Positions 18,239 through 26,992 of a stretch of DNA of 64,000 nucleotides are shown here, piece after piece. This stretch comes from Olsenella_K sp050953285. Its GTDB lineage: Bacteria > Actinomycetota > Coriobacteriia > Coriobacteriales > Atopobiaceae. Each line of letters starts with the position of its first letter. Positions within the stretch are counted from its first letter, which is position 1. Both the position numbers and the translations under genes were made by a program. The notes beneath the pieces are model-generated. The model worked only from the letters and a program-made list of their open reading frames with translations, ran no database searches and was not told where the DNA came from. Location: contig JBMNMK010000002.1 of the NCBI GenBank assembly GCA_050953285.1, positions 1,426,001 to 1,490,000 of the forward strand. Reading direction: 5' to 3'.

Positions 18239-18442
18239 ATTGTAACTGATTCCTATTGTGTACTAGTAGCAACTTAGTGCTAAGCATTACCTAGGTACTA
18301 ATGCTGTGTATACACTTCAATATTCATATTGAACTTACCATACGCAACATACTACCTGACTTCCGCAGTTGAACAGTGCCATTTACCTATAGTTAACTGG
18401 GCGAATGGCACTTTCTAAATGAGTATTTTCGTGCGTCATCTT

Positions 18443-18900
18443 TTAGCCCCGGCGTATGTCGTGTCCTTTTTTGAACAGATCCTTTATATCCTTGGTCTTC
18501 ACCCACTTTGTCGGAGCTTCTTCTCTTATGAGTGCAAAGATCTCGTAGGTGAGATCGCTTCTGTGGACAAAGAGTCACCAACCATCGTCTGCTTAGCTGC
18601 AATCAAGAGAGCGTATCTCTCTTAAGGGCATCTCGGTAGAGGGATGAGAAGCAAGAGCATGTTCTGAGAGTCTGACGATGAGAAGAGCAAGGTAGCAGAT
18701 GAGGAAGTATGCACGTATATGCTCAGGTGTCCATAGCCATGCAGGCCTTGAAGATGGCCTCCTGTCTTGGTGATCTTGAAAGACTCTTCAATCCTCCAAA
18801 GCTCACGATAGGCATCCAAGATCATGGAACTTATCGCCCAGCGGATCATGGGATCTGTGGAGGCAATCGTGATGGGGCCATCACGGATCGTATAACTGCT
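18443..18900 (-). pseudogene. Transposase relic (IS1634/IS4-like C-terminus)
   Basis: The minus strand reads AYRELWRIEESFKITKTG, the conserved C-terminal catalytic block (with its Glu) of IS1634/IS4-type transposases. After a frameshift near 18765 the next frame continues RPAWLWTPEHIRAYFLICYL and LALLIVRLSEH, as in intact family members. Two in-frame stops follow before a plausible tail (LFVHRSDLTYEIFALIREEA) ending at 18443. The N-terminal half and any inverted repeats are not found. The spacer 18239-18442 shows nothing further. Confidence 0.7.
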
Positions 18901-18959
18901 GGTTGAGATATATATCTGCCACAGGCAAGGCGCGGCTGTATGCGTGGCGGAGCTTTTTC

Positions 18960-19370
18960 CTAGCGGCTCAACCTGTGGCCTTCGGCATCGTAGAAGCGGT
19001 GCGCGTTTGAGGCCAAAGGACCCCAATCCTGGTACTCTGGACTCACCATCTTGCCGCCGCCGAGTACATGAAGGTGCAGGTGACGCACTGTTTGCCCGCC
19101 GTCTGCGCCAGTGTTTACCTGCAGTCTATAGCCGCGCTCCAGGCCAAACTCGTGCGCGAGCTCTGCCGCCACATGAAGACAGCGGCCCAGCACCTCCTCG
19201 GGCACGTGATCATCCAGGCCGTCAAAGTGCTCTTTAGGGATCACCAGCACATGGACGGGCATGAAGGGATGAATGTCCTTAAATGCAATGACCTTATCGT
19301 CCTCATACACCACTTCAGCTGGTGCTTTGTGCTGGGCTATTCTACAAAATATGCAATCGTCCTTATGCAT
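18960..19370 (-). CDS. HIT-family nucleotide hydrolase
   Basis: 136 residues from an ATG at 19370 with AAAGGAAGG upstream. The HINT-type core is complete: CIFCRIAQ at the N-terminus, FKDIHPFMPVHVLVIPK, and the catalytic triad motif HLHLHVLGG near the C-terminus (about 113-121). Such proteins hydrolyse purine nucleoside phosphoramidates or dinucleotides. It is divergent from the helicase at 19520. The family is usually not needed for viability and is often next to RNA or repair genes. Confidence 0.92.
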   Translation of the reverse strand: MHKDDCIFCRIAQHKAPAEVVYEDDKVIAFKDIHPFMPVHVLVIPKEHFDGLDDHVPEEVLGRCLHVAAELAHEFGLERGYRLQVNTGADGGQTVRHLHLHVLGGGKMVSPEYQDWGPLASNAHRFYDAEGHRLSR

Positions 19371-19519
19371 GCACGCCTTCCTTTTCTCCATCTGTGCAAG
19401 GCAAGTATACGCAGAGTCTCGCCGCGACGATGCCACGTAGCAGCTAAAATAGATAACCCGGCATGAAGCGCAGGTGGCGCTCCGCAGCCAAAGCATGAGA
19501 TCCACATGAAAGGCGCCCT

Positions 19520-22240
19520 ATGGCAGCTCCACAAAATAGCAGTTCTGGCACTCCTGACACTCCTGACACTTCGGACACTCCTGGCACCCCCGGCACGCCC
19601 GATACTTCCGGCACGCCCGATACTTCCGGCACTTCCGCATCCACGCCTACAGACACGCCGACCGATGCGGCGGCCGACGCGGCGGCAGAAAACACCAGCC
19701 CTTTGGGAAGCCTTGCTCCCAACTGGTCAGAGGTGGACCCACATGAGCCTCTCGAGGACTCTCTGGAGCGCTTTCTTGAATGGTGTGAGTCGCAGGGCAC
19801 CACGCTGTGGGACCACCAAGAGGAGGCGCTTCTCGACATAGCCGCGGGCGATAACGTGATCCTGGGTACGCCCACGGGTTCGGGAAAATCCATGGTAGCG
19901 CTGGGTATGTGCTTCATGGCACTCTGTGCAGGTGAGCGCAGCTACTATACCGCCCCCATCAAGGCCCTGGTGAGCGAGAAGTTCTTTGCTCTGGTCAATC
20001 TGTTTGGCACCGACAACGTGGGCATGATCACCGGTGACGTGGTAATCAACGCCGAGGCACCCATCATCTGCTGCACGGCAGAGATCCTAGCACAGGATGC
20101 GCTTCGCTTTGGCGAGCACGCAGACATTGGCTTTGTTGCTATGGACGAATTCCACTTCTATGCAGATAGGGACAGAGGCTGGGCATGGCAGGTGCCGCTT
20201 CTAACCTTGCCACACGTACGCTTCTTGCTCATGAGCGCCACGCTAGGTGATACCTCATCCATTGCCCACATGGTTGAAGAGCATACAAACGCGCCGGTAG
20301 ATGCCGTTATCAACGCACCGCGCCCCGTGCCTTTGAGCTATACGTTTGTGGAAAGCGCACTTGAGGCCACCATTGAACTTGCCATCAAACAGGGGGATGC
20401 CCCCATCTACGTGGTGCACTTTGCGCAGGCAGATGCCTTGAAGAGCGCAACGAGCCTTGCGTCTTATGGTGTGTCCACCAGAGAGCAGCGTGACGCAATA
20501 AAAGACGCAATCAAAGGGACTCGCTTCACCACGGACTTTGGAAAAACCCTGCGCCGTCTGCTTATGCAAGGAGTTGGCGTGCATCATGCCGGCATGCTGC
20601 CCAGGTATCGGCTGCTGGTTGAAAAACTTGCGCAGAGAGGGCTTCTTCCTGTCATCTGTGGCACCGATACCTTAGGCGTCGGCATTAACGTACCTATTCA
20701 CACGGTGTTGCTCACCCAGCTTACCAAGTTTGACGGCAGGCGCATGCGCAGGCTCAATGCACGTGAGTTTCATCAGATAGCAGGCCGTGCCGGTCGCTCG
20801 GGATTTGACACGGAGGGTGTGGTCATCTCTGAGGCAACCGAATATGACATAGAGAAGGCCCGCGCCCTCAAGAAGGTGGGCGGCGACGCCAAGAAAGCGC
20901 GCAGCATCAAGGTCAAAAAGCCACGCGAAGGCTTTGTGGGTTGGAATGAGAACACCTTTGAGCACCTCATTGCCGCAGATCCGGAGCCGCTCAAGGCCCA
21001 TATGAAGGTCACGCACTCCATGGTGCTGGCAGAGGTACAGCAGGGTGGAGACGCTCGGGCTCGGGTGCATAAGCTGGTAGATGACTCCGCACAGACAACA
21101 GAAGAAAAGATACGCCTGCATGAGCGTGCAGATGAGATACTTGCAACTCTTTTGGATGCAGGCGTTATCGCGCGCATCAACACCACAGGTACAGATACGT
21201 ATGCGCTCGTGGTCGAGCTGCCGGATGACTTTGCGCTTGACCAGCCGCTCTCCCCCTTCTTGCTGGCCGCCATTGAGCTTCTTGACCAGGAAAGTGAAAC
21301 GTATGCACTCGACCTTATCTCTATGGTTGAGTCCACGTTAGAAGACCCGCGCCAGATCCTCATTGCACAAGAGCATCAAGCAAAAGACGAGGCCATGGCA
21401 CAGATGAAGGCCGACGGCGTCGATTACGAAGAGCGCATGGAGCGCCTGGAGGAGGTGAGCTATCCCAAGCCTTTGGAGGAGCTCCTCACCGCTGCATTTG
21501 AGAACTACTGCCGCGAGGTGCCCTGGGCGGCGGACTTTGCGCTCTCACCCAAGTCTATCTTGCGCGACATGGTGGAGTCCGCCGCAGATTTCAAAGGCTA
21601 CATTGCGAGCTATGGCATTTCTCGCTCAGAAGGGCTGCTGCTGCGCTATCTTTCGGACGCGTATCGTGTGCTTGGGCGCACGATTCCGGGCGAGAAGATC
21701 AACGACCAGCTGGCAGAGATCATCCAGTGGCTGGGTCTGGTGGTCCACACGGTCGATTCGTCGCTCGTTGACGAGTGGGAAAACTCCACGTCGGAAGAGA
21801 TGGGCCAAGAGCTTGCAGCGCCGGGCGAGAAGAACACGCTGGTACATGATCGTCGTGCATTGGAGCGGCTGGTGCGCAATGCACTGTTTTCTCGCGTGGT
21901 GCTGGCGGCGCGCCAGAAGTGGGACAGGCTGGGCGAACTCGATGGCGCGTGGGGCTACAAGGCGCCGCGCTGGAAAGCTACCATGGAGGAGTTTTACCAG
22001 GAGCACGACGAGCTTCTGCTGGACGCTGACGCGCGGAGCACCACGTATTTCTCGCTTGATGAATCTGCTGAAGAGTCAGGCGTGTGGCGCGTGTGTCAGA
22101 TCTTCCATGATGCGGACAATGATTCAGATTTCCGCATAGTGGGAGACATACTGTTGGAGCGCACGCAAGAAGAAGGCGAGGCCATCTTTGACTCCTACCG
22201 CGTGGGATTCTTTGAGGATCTCCAGGAGGAGCAGGCTTAG
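19520..22240 (+). CDS. DEAD/DEAH-box helicase with DUF3516 domain
   Basis: 906 residues of the Ski2/Mtr4-like superfamily 2 type found in actinobacteria. After a 50-residue low-complexity head of PDT/GTP repeats come motif I GTPTGSGKS (about 113-121), Ia YTAPIKAL, II DEFH (the Glu/His form), III MSATLG, and VI HQIAGRAGRSGFDTEG. The C-terminal ~400 residues match the DUF3516 part (SETYALDLISMVESTLEDPR and so on). Presumed RNA helicase in RNA turnover or ribosome-related work. The head is encoded by a run of short near-repeats (about 19545-19640), a likely slippage site. Start ATG 19520 has weak ribosome-site support. Confidence 0.88.
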   Translation: MAAPQNSSSGTPDTPDTSDTPGTPGTPDTSGTPDTSGTSASTPTDTPTDAAADAAAENTSPLGSLAPNWSEVDPHEPLEDSLERFLEWCESQGTTLWDHQEEALLDIAAGDNVILGTPTGSGKSMVALGMCFMALCAGERSYYTAPIKALVSEKFFALVNLFGTDNVGMITGDVVINAEAPIICCTAEILAQDALRFGEHADIGFVAMDEFHFYADRDRGWAWQVPLLTLPHVRFLLMSATLGDTSSIAHMVEEHTNAPVDAVINAPRPVPLSYTFVESALEATIELAIKQGDAPIYVVHFAQADALKSATSLASYGVSTREQRDAIKDAIKGTRFTTDFGKTLRRLLMQGVGVHHAGMLPRYRLLVEKLAQRGLLPVICGTDTLGVGINVPIHTVLLTQLTKFDGRRMRRLNAREFHQIAGRAGRSGFDTEGVVISEATEYDIEKARALKKVGGDAKKARSIKVKKPREGFVGWNENTFEHLIAADPEPLKAHMKVTHSMVLAEVQQGGDARARVHKLVDDSAQTTEEKIRLHERADEILATLLDAGVIARINTTGTDTYALVVELPDDFALDQPLSPFLLAAIELLDQESETYALDLISMVESTLEDPRQILIAQEHQAKDEAMAQMKADGVDYEERMERLEEVSYPKPLEELLTAAFENYCREVPWAADFALSPKSILRDMVESAADFKGYIASYGISRSEGLLLRYLSDAYRVLGRTIPGEKINDQLAEIIQWLGLVVHTVDSSLVDEWENSTSEEMGQELAAPGEKNTLVHDRRALERLVRNALFSRVVLAARQKWDRLGELDGAWGYKAPRWKATMEEFYQEHDELLLDADARSTTYFSLDESAEESGVWRVCQIFHDADNDSDFRIVGDILLERTQEEGEAIFDSYRVGFFEDLQEEQA

Positions 22241-22244
22241 GTGC

Positions 22245-22330
22245 AAGCTGCGCGCCAGCTAATGGCAAGCTCGCGGCAAGCTACATGCAAGCTCGCGGCA
22301 AGCGGGTGGCAAGCAGGAGACAAGCGGGCG
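22245..22330. repeat. GCAAGC-rich degenerate tandem spacer
   Basis: The 107-bp gap between two helicase genes is mostly a loose array of GCAAGC/ACAAGC units (at least six, 10-17 bp apart, e.g. GCAAGCTCGCGGCAAGC twice). It contains no hairpin terminator, so readthrough is possible. Confidence 0.6.
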
Positions 22331-22347
22331 CGCATAGAGGGAGAACA

Positions 22348-24549
22348 ATGGCTACGAACGATCAAATTTTTGATGAAGAGCAAGCACACTTGCATGACAT
22401 ATACCAGCAGATTGTTGAGATCCGCGACGAGCTTGAGGAGAACCTTAAGACCAAGCATGCCCAGGCGGCGCAGGACTTGCGCGACATGTCAGAAGAGGTC
22501 AAGGTCAATTTCTCCAGCTGGGACGAGACCATGGAGACCCTTGCCGCCATTGAGACGCTCAACTCCGTGATCGACGTATACAACCAGGTGCATGATTTTG
22601 ACGTGGAGCGCCTGCGTCGCACGCTGGTGCTGCTGAACCAGCCGTATTTTGCTAAGGTGCGGCTCAAGATGCGTCCCAACCGCCCCGCGCGCGATATCTA
22701 CATTGGCACGGTAGGCCTTACCGACAAAGACTCCAATCCACTTATTGTGGACTGGCGCTCCCCTGTTGCGGAGACCTACTACAACCAAGAAACGGGTCCT
22801 ACCAGCTATTTGGTGGACGGCAAGCCGCGCCATGTCGAGCTTGAGCTACGAAGACAATTTGATATTGTTGCGAACAAGCTTAATTCATATTTTGATACTA
22901 CGGTTGCCATCCAGGATTCGCTGTTGTTAAGCACGCTCAAGAAGCAGCACACGGAGAAGCTCAAGGCCATCACGGCCACCATTCAGCGCGAGCAAAACGA
23001 GGTGGTCCGCCACAAAGACGTTGGTGCACTGCTGGTCAACGGCATTGCCGGCTCTGGCAAGACCTCGGTTTTGCTGCAGCGCATTGCCTACTTGTTCTAC
23101 ACGCAGCGAGAAAATCTCTCGCCCGATCAGATCTACCTGTTCACGCCTAACGACGTCTTTAGCCGCTACATCAACAACGTGCTCCCGAGCCTAGGTGAGG
23201 CCAACCCGCAGACGTTTACCTGGCGAGCGTTTGTGGCTTCTCGCGGACTTAAGGACAGATCAGACGGCGCAGACGGCGCGGTCGAGCGCCTGGATACGCT
23301 GGAGCGCACGCTTGCTAGCACGACCCTAGAAGACGATGACTTCCAGGAGATCCGCATGGGCGACCGCGTGCTGCTAAAGGCATCCCAGGTGGCATCTGCC
23401 GCGCGCAAGTTTGCCAATTTCCCGCCGGGCCCGCGCTTTTGCGCGCTCACCAAAGACGAGCTGCACACGCGCCTTGAGCGCAAGCTCTCCACGCTGGCCA
23501 ACAACGAGGACGTGCAGGAGGAGATGCTGGCCCTCGACGTGGACGAGCAGATCCGTATCTTTGGCGAGCTCATCAACCCCAACACCGAGGAAGAGACCAA
23601 GGCGTTGGCGCGCACGTTTGTGGAGGATCGCTACGGTGCGGCCCACGATACCATTGATCGCACAGACTGGCTGCGCATTGACCGCATTGGCGCGCGCATG
23701 CTGGACGGCAAAACGCTCAGCGCCGCCGAGTGGCTCTACCTCAAGATTCTGATTGCCCGCGACGAGGCAAAAGACGCGCGCTATGTGATGATAGACGAGG
23801 TCCAGGACTACACATCCACGCAGCTTAAGGTACTTGCGCGCTACTTTGCGCACGCCCACTTCCTGCTTCTGGGCGACGCCAACCAGACCATCATGGAGGG
23901 CCGCGCAAGCTTTAGTGAGATTCGCGCAATCTTTAAGCAGACGCACCATGAGGTGGATACCGTTGCTCTGCCCACAAGCTACCGCTCGACGCCCGAGATC
24001 ACGCAGCTCTTCATGAGCATGGTGGACCCCGACGACGCCGTCCACGCTACCTCCGTGCAAGAAAGTGGCAAGCTGCCGCGCATCATAGAAGCCCCCACGC
24101 GCGAGAAATACCTGGCGGCTCTGGCGGAGATCTGCGCGAGTGCGCAGAAAGCAGACCAGCTCACGGCACTTATCGCCCAGGATGGTGGGCGAGCTCACTG
24201 GCTTGGCCGGCAGCTGGGCATTGACGTGTTGCACCAAAGTGATTCTTTGCCCGAGAAGGGCGTGGTGCTGATGGATCTTGCGCTGGCCAAAGGCCTGGAG
24301 TTTGACGCCGTCGTGGTGGTGGATGCGCAGGCGGAGGTCTTTGCGGACACGCCGCTGGCGCGGCGGCGGCTCTATACGGCCATCAGCCGCGCCATGCACG
24401 AAGTGACGCTGGTTTCACAAGGGCCGCTGAGCCCGCTTCTGGCAAGTTATGCTGCGGCGCACGACGCCGCGGGCGATGCGACCACGCACGACGCCGCGGG
24501 CGCGTCGGGCGATGCGACGCACAACAATGCACGTAAGGAGGCTGAGTGA
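22348..24549 (+). CDS. helD: HelD-like UvrD/Rep-family ATPase
   Basis: 733 residues from an ATG at 22348 after AGGGAG. The layout is HelD-like: an N-terminal coiled-coil (about 1-75: QAHLHDIYQQIVEIRDELEE), a RNA-polymerase-binding arm, then superfamily 1 helicase motifs: Walker A GIAGSGKTSVLLQRIAY (about 229-245), Walker B-like DEVQDYTSTQL, motif IV PTSYRSTPEI and the C-terminal RRRLYTAISRAMHEV. HelD proteins release stalled RNA polymerase from DNA. The last ~35 residues are an Ala/Asp/His repeat (HDAAGDATT-like). The stop overlaps the next start. Confidence 0.88.
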   Translation: MATNDQIFDEEQAHLHDIYQQIVEIRDELEENLKTKHAQAAQDLRDMSEEVKVNFSSWDETMETLAAIETLNSVIDVYNQVHDFDVERLRRTLVLLNQPYFAKVRLKMRPNRPARDIYIGTVGLTDKDSNPLIVDWRSPVAETYYNQETGPTSYLVDGKPRHVELELRRQFDIVANKLNSYFDTTVAIQDSLLLSTLKKQHTEKLKAITATIQREQNEVVRHKDVGALLVNGIAGSGKTSVLLQRIAYLFYTQRENLSPDQIYLFTPNDVFSRYINNVLPSLGEANPQTFTWRAFVASRGLKDRSDGADGAVERLDTLERTLASTTLEDDDFQEIRMGDRVLLKASQVASAARKFANFPPGPRFCALTKDELHTRLERKLSTLANNEDVQEEMLALDVDEQIRIFGELINPNTEEETKALARTFVEDRYGAAHDTIDRTDWLRIDRIGARMLDGKTLSAAEWLYLKILIARDEAKDARYVMIDEVQDYTSTQLKVLARYFAHAHFLLLGDANQTIMEGRASFSEIRAIFKQTHHEVDTVALPTSYRSTPEITQLFMSMVDPDDAVHATSVQESGKLPRIIEAPTREKYLAALAEICASAQKADQLTALIAQDGGRAHWLGRQLGIDVLHQSDSLPEKGVVLMDLALAKGLEFDAVVVVDAQAEVFADTPLARRRLYTAISRAMHEVTLVSQGPLSPLLASYAAAHDAAGDATTHDAAGASGDATHNNARKEAE

Positions 24550-25133
24550 TGGCACTCAAGTATGAAATGGTTCACTTTGAGGCGTCGTACGGCGCCCTTG
24601 ACCAGCTGCCGCCCAGCACCATGCCTGAGGTGTGCTTTGTCGGACGCTCGAACGTGGGCAAGTCCTCGCTCATCAATAAACTTTTTAACCGAAAAGGTCT
24701 GGCTAAGGTCTCTTCTCAGCCCGGCAAGACCGCAAACATCAACTTCTTTGAGGCCGACGGCGTGCGCTTTGTAGACCTGCCCGGCTACGGATTTGCCAAG
24801 GTGTCTGCCAAGGAAAAGCAGCGCTGGGCGGATCTCATCTGGGGCTATTTTGAGTCCGAGCGCAGCCACAACCTGGTAATCTCCCTGGTAGACATTCGCC
24901 ACGACGCGCAGAAGCTCGACCTTGAGATGCAGAGCTACCTCACGCAGAGCGAGCTGCCGTTCATTGTGGCGCTCACCAAGGCCGATAAAATCAGCCGCAC
25001 CAAGCAGGAACAGCAAAAGGCCAGCTTAGCTCACCAGCTGGGCGTTGATCCCATGGCATGTGTGGTGACCTCGTCTACCACCGGCGCCGGCATGCGAGAG
25101 CTCAAGCGTTTCATTGAGAACGCCTGCCTCTAG
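24549..25133 (+). CDS. engB: Ribosome biogenesis GTP-binding protein YihA/YsxC (EngB)
   Basis: 194 residues. All GTPase motifs are present: G1 GRSNVGKSS (about 32-40), G2 GKTANINFF, G3 DLPGYGFA, G4 TKAD and G5 SSTTGAG. EngB acts in late 50S subunit assembly. The ATG at 24549 overlaps the HelD stop (TGATG) with AAGGAGG seven nucleotides upstream, so translation is coupled to HelD. A GTG three bases earlier is possible. It is convergent with HydF, with only 9 nt between stops. Confidence 0.95.
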   Translation: MALKYEMVHFEASYGALDQLPPSTMPEVCFVGRSNVGKSSLINKLFNRKGLAKVSSQPGKTANINFFEADGVRFVDLPGYGFAKVSAKEKQRWADLIWGYFESERSHNLVISLVDIRHDAQKLDLEMQSYLTQSELPFIVALTKADKISRTKQEQQKASLAHQLGVDPMACVVTSSTTGAGMRELKRFIENACL

Positions 25134-25142
25134 CGCAGGGGT

Positions 25143-26366
25143 TTATCGCCCAGCGTCGTCCAACAGCGCGAGCATGTCGGGGAAGAGCTCGAGCGAGCGG
25201 CGCAAAATGCCTTTCATCTGCGCAATTGCGATGCCGTAGTTGGTCATGGGCACGCCCTGCATGCGTGCCTGCCGCTCGCGGCGTGCCATTTCCTTGCCGT
25301 TGAGCATGCAGCCGCCGCAGTGCAATACAACGTCGTAGCTGGTGAGATCGTCGGGGAATCCCCTGCCGACGGAGGGCTCATATATAAATTTCTTTCCTGC
25401 ATAGGCATCGAGCCAGCGCGGGATTTTGACCGTGCCGATGTCTTCGCACTGACGGTGGTGCGTGCAGCCCTCGGCGACCAGAATGCGCGCGCCATCGGGC
25501 AGGTGGTCTATAGCGGCGATGCCTTTGACGGCGCTTCTGAGCAGGCCTTTGTAGCGCGCCATCAGGATGGAGAAGCTGGTGAGCGCAATCTCTGGCGGCA
25601 CCTTTTGCGAGACCTCACCGAAGGCCTGGCTGTCGGTGATGACTATGGTGGGCGTTTTGCCTGCTTGACGCAGGTGTTCAAGCGCGGGAGTGATGCCTTC
25701 CACGCTGACCACAATGGACTCGGCACCGGCGTCGAGAATGTCTCTGATCATCATCTGTTCCGGCAGGATGAGCCGGCCTTTGGGCGCGGCCTTGTCGATG
25801 GGAATGACCAGCAGCACAATGTCGCCGCTGCTTATGAGATCTGATACGAGGGGGTGATCGTGCTGCTCCTGATTTCCCAGGTGCGCGATGGCCTCTTTGA
25901 GCTCATGGATGCCGTGCGTTGTCTTTGCGCTGACGTAGATCTCTGTTTGGGTGTTGAGAGGAACACTTTTCAGCAGGTCAGACTTGTTATGCGCCACAAT
26001 ATAGGGCGTGCCTTGTTGCATAAAGAGTTCTATGAGTTGACGCTCGCAGGTGCCTTGACCGAGCCGGGAGTCAACCACCAGCACCGCGACGTCTACGGTC
26101 TCAAGCACGCGGCGCGTCTTCTTGATGCGGAGCTCTCCGAGCTCGCCCTCGTCGTCGAAGCCGGGCGTGTCCACTATGGTCACGGGGCCTAGAGGCAACA
26201 GCTCCATGGACTTGATCACGGGATCTGTCGTAGTTCCCAACGTGTCAGATACCACGGCCAGATCCTGGCCGGTCACCGCGTTGACCACGCTCGATTTGCC
26301 TGCATTGCGTCTGCCGAAAAAGCCGATGTGTACGCGCTCTGCTGACGGTGTGTCGTTGAGACTCAT
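25143..26366 (-). CDS. hydF: [FeFe]-hydrogenase maturation GTPase HydF
   Basis: 407 residues. The N-terminal GTPase has G1 GRRNAGKSS, switch TLGTTTDP, G3 DTPGFDD and G4 NKSD. A dimerisation region follows, and then the FeS domain with CTH at 301-303 and HCGGC at 349-353, the CxH...HCxxC ligand set of HydF. HydF is the scaffold on which the diiron subcluster is built before transfer to HydA; its partners hydE and hydG and any hydrogenase are not in this window. The final codons GGG CGA TAA coincide with the over-represented 9-mer described in the findings. The 167-bp upstream spacer has repeated GTTGCTGG units. Confidence 0.95.
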   Translation of the reverse strand: MSLNDTPSAERVHIGFFGRRNAGKSSVVNAVTGQDLAVVSDTLGTTTDPVIKSMELLPLGPVTIVDTPGFDDEGELGELRIKKTRRVLETVDVAVLVVDSRLGQGTCERQLIELFMQQGTPYIVAHNKSDLLKSVPLNTQTEIYVSAKTTHGIHELKEAIAHLGNQEQHDHPLVSDLISSGDIVLLVIPIDKAAPKGRLILPEQMMIRDILDAGAESIVVSVEGITPALEHLRQAGKTPTIVITDSQAFGEVSQKVPPEIALTSFSILMARYKGLLRSAVKGIAAIDHLPDGARILVAEGCTHHRQCEDIGTVKIPRWLDAYAGKKFIYEPSVGRGFPDDLTSYDVVLHCGGCMLNGKEMARRERQARMQGVPMTNYGIAIAQMKGILRRSLELFPDMLALLDDAGR

Positions 26367-26533
26367 GGATCCCCCTACCTGGTGCGATGGTGTTGCTGGC
26401 AGCGCTGTGGCTACTTCTGGCGCGTTGATGTTGCTGGTACAGCGCGGCGGCCACGGCAGCGTTGCTGGTGCGGCCAGTACCGTCGTTCTTGTCCGTCTTA
26501 TGCTAGCAGGATGGAGCCATGTGCGTCACGTAC

Positions 26534-26899
26534 GCACGCGCATTGCAGCATGCTGGCATCTTGCGCATAGCGCAACACAAAAGATATTACTTATGAAAAA
26601 GTCATTTGGGACCATATCCAGGCTGCAGGATGCGATATAGCCAGCCATGGTGTGCCGTCTGCGCGGTGGTCTGCCAAAGGCAAATTGCTGGGCTTCGGGT
26701 ACAGCGCTTCGATCCGGCTATAGACGTCGCAAGTTTCCCTCGAAGCGCAACGCACTGGATAAAACCACCCCCGAAAGGGCCCATCAACACAAAACTCCAT
26801 GAACTGCCGTGTTCGTGCCACGTTTGCCCAGTTGAGGCATTCGCAAACCGACGCTTCATGGAGGTTTGTGAGAAAACAGCACGGTTCATGGAGAAGTGT
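26534..26899 (+). repeat. Intergenic repeat element, copy B (left of LRR gene)
   Basis: A 366-bp direct repeat of 29940-30299. The first ~180 bp (26534-26716) are base-for-base the same; the remainder differs at scattered positions with a ~5-bp indel. The right half has CTCCATGAA boxes in opposite orientations (about 26796 direct; 26858 and 26885 inverted), so CACAAAACTCCATGAA can pair with TTCATGGAGGTTTGTG. The left half contains no recognised gene. It ends just before the terminator of the LRR gene. Confidence 0.9.
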
Positions 26900-26922
26900 G
26901 GAGACACAAGTGATACCGGCAC

Positions 26923-26964
26923 AAAAAGGAGCCATCGCGTTCGCAACCGTGACACGATGGCTCC
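26923..26964 (-). terminator. Rho-independent terminator of LRR surface gene
   Basis: On the minus strand GGAGCCATCG pairs with CGATGGCTCC (plus 26928-26937 and 26955-26964; 10-bp perfect stem, 17-nt loop) and is followed by five T (plus 26923-26927). It lies 29 nt past the LRR gene stop. Confidence 0.9.
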
Positions 26965-26992
26965 CATGGCAAAGCATGTCAGATAACGTCTG

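Noticed and set aside
18239..18300. Search for a second CRISPR repeat 61 bp downstream of 18210
   Set aside because: No match to the GTTCCCC or GGGGATGATCCC halves; the repeat is solitary.
23374..24399. Minus-strand reading frame of ~340 codons opposite HelD
   Set aside because: Frame shadow of a GC-rich gene; HelD motifs on the plus strand are complete.
26602..26967. Small proteins with HFSMNRAVFSQTSMKRRF-like text at each repeat copy
   Set aside because: The reading arises from the CTCCATGAA repeat units in every copy; starts lack ribosome sites and copies are broken differently.
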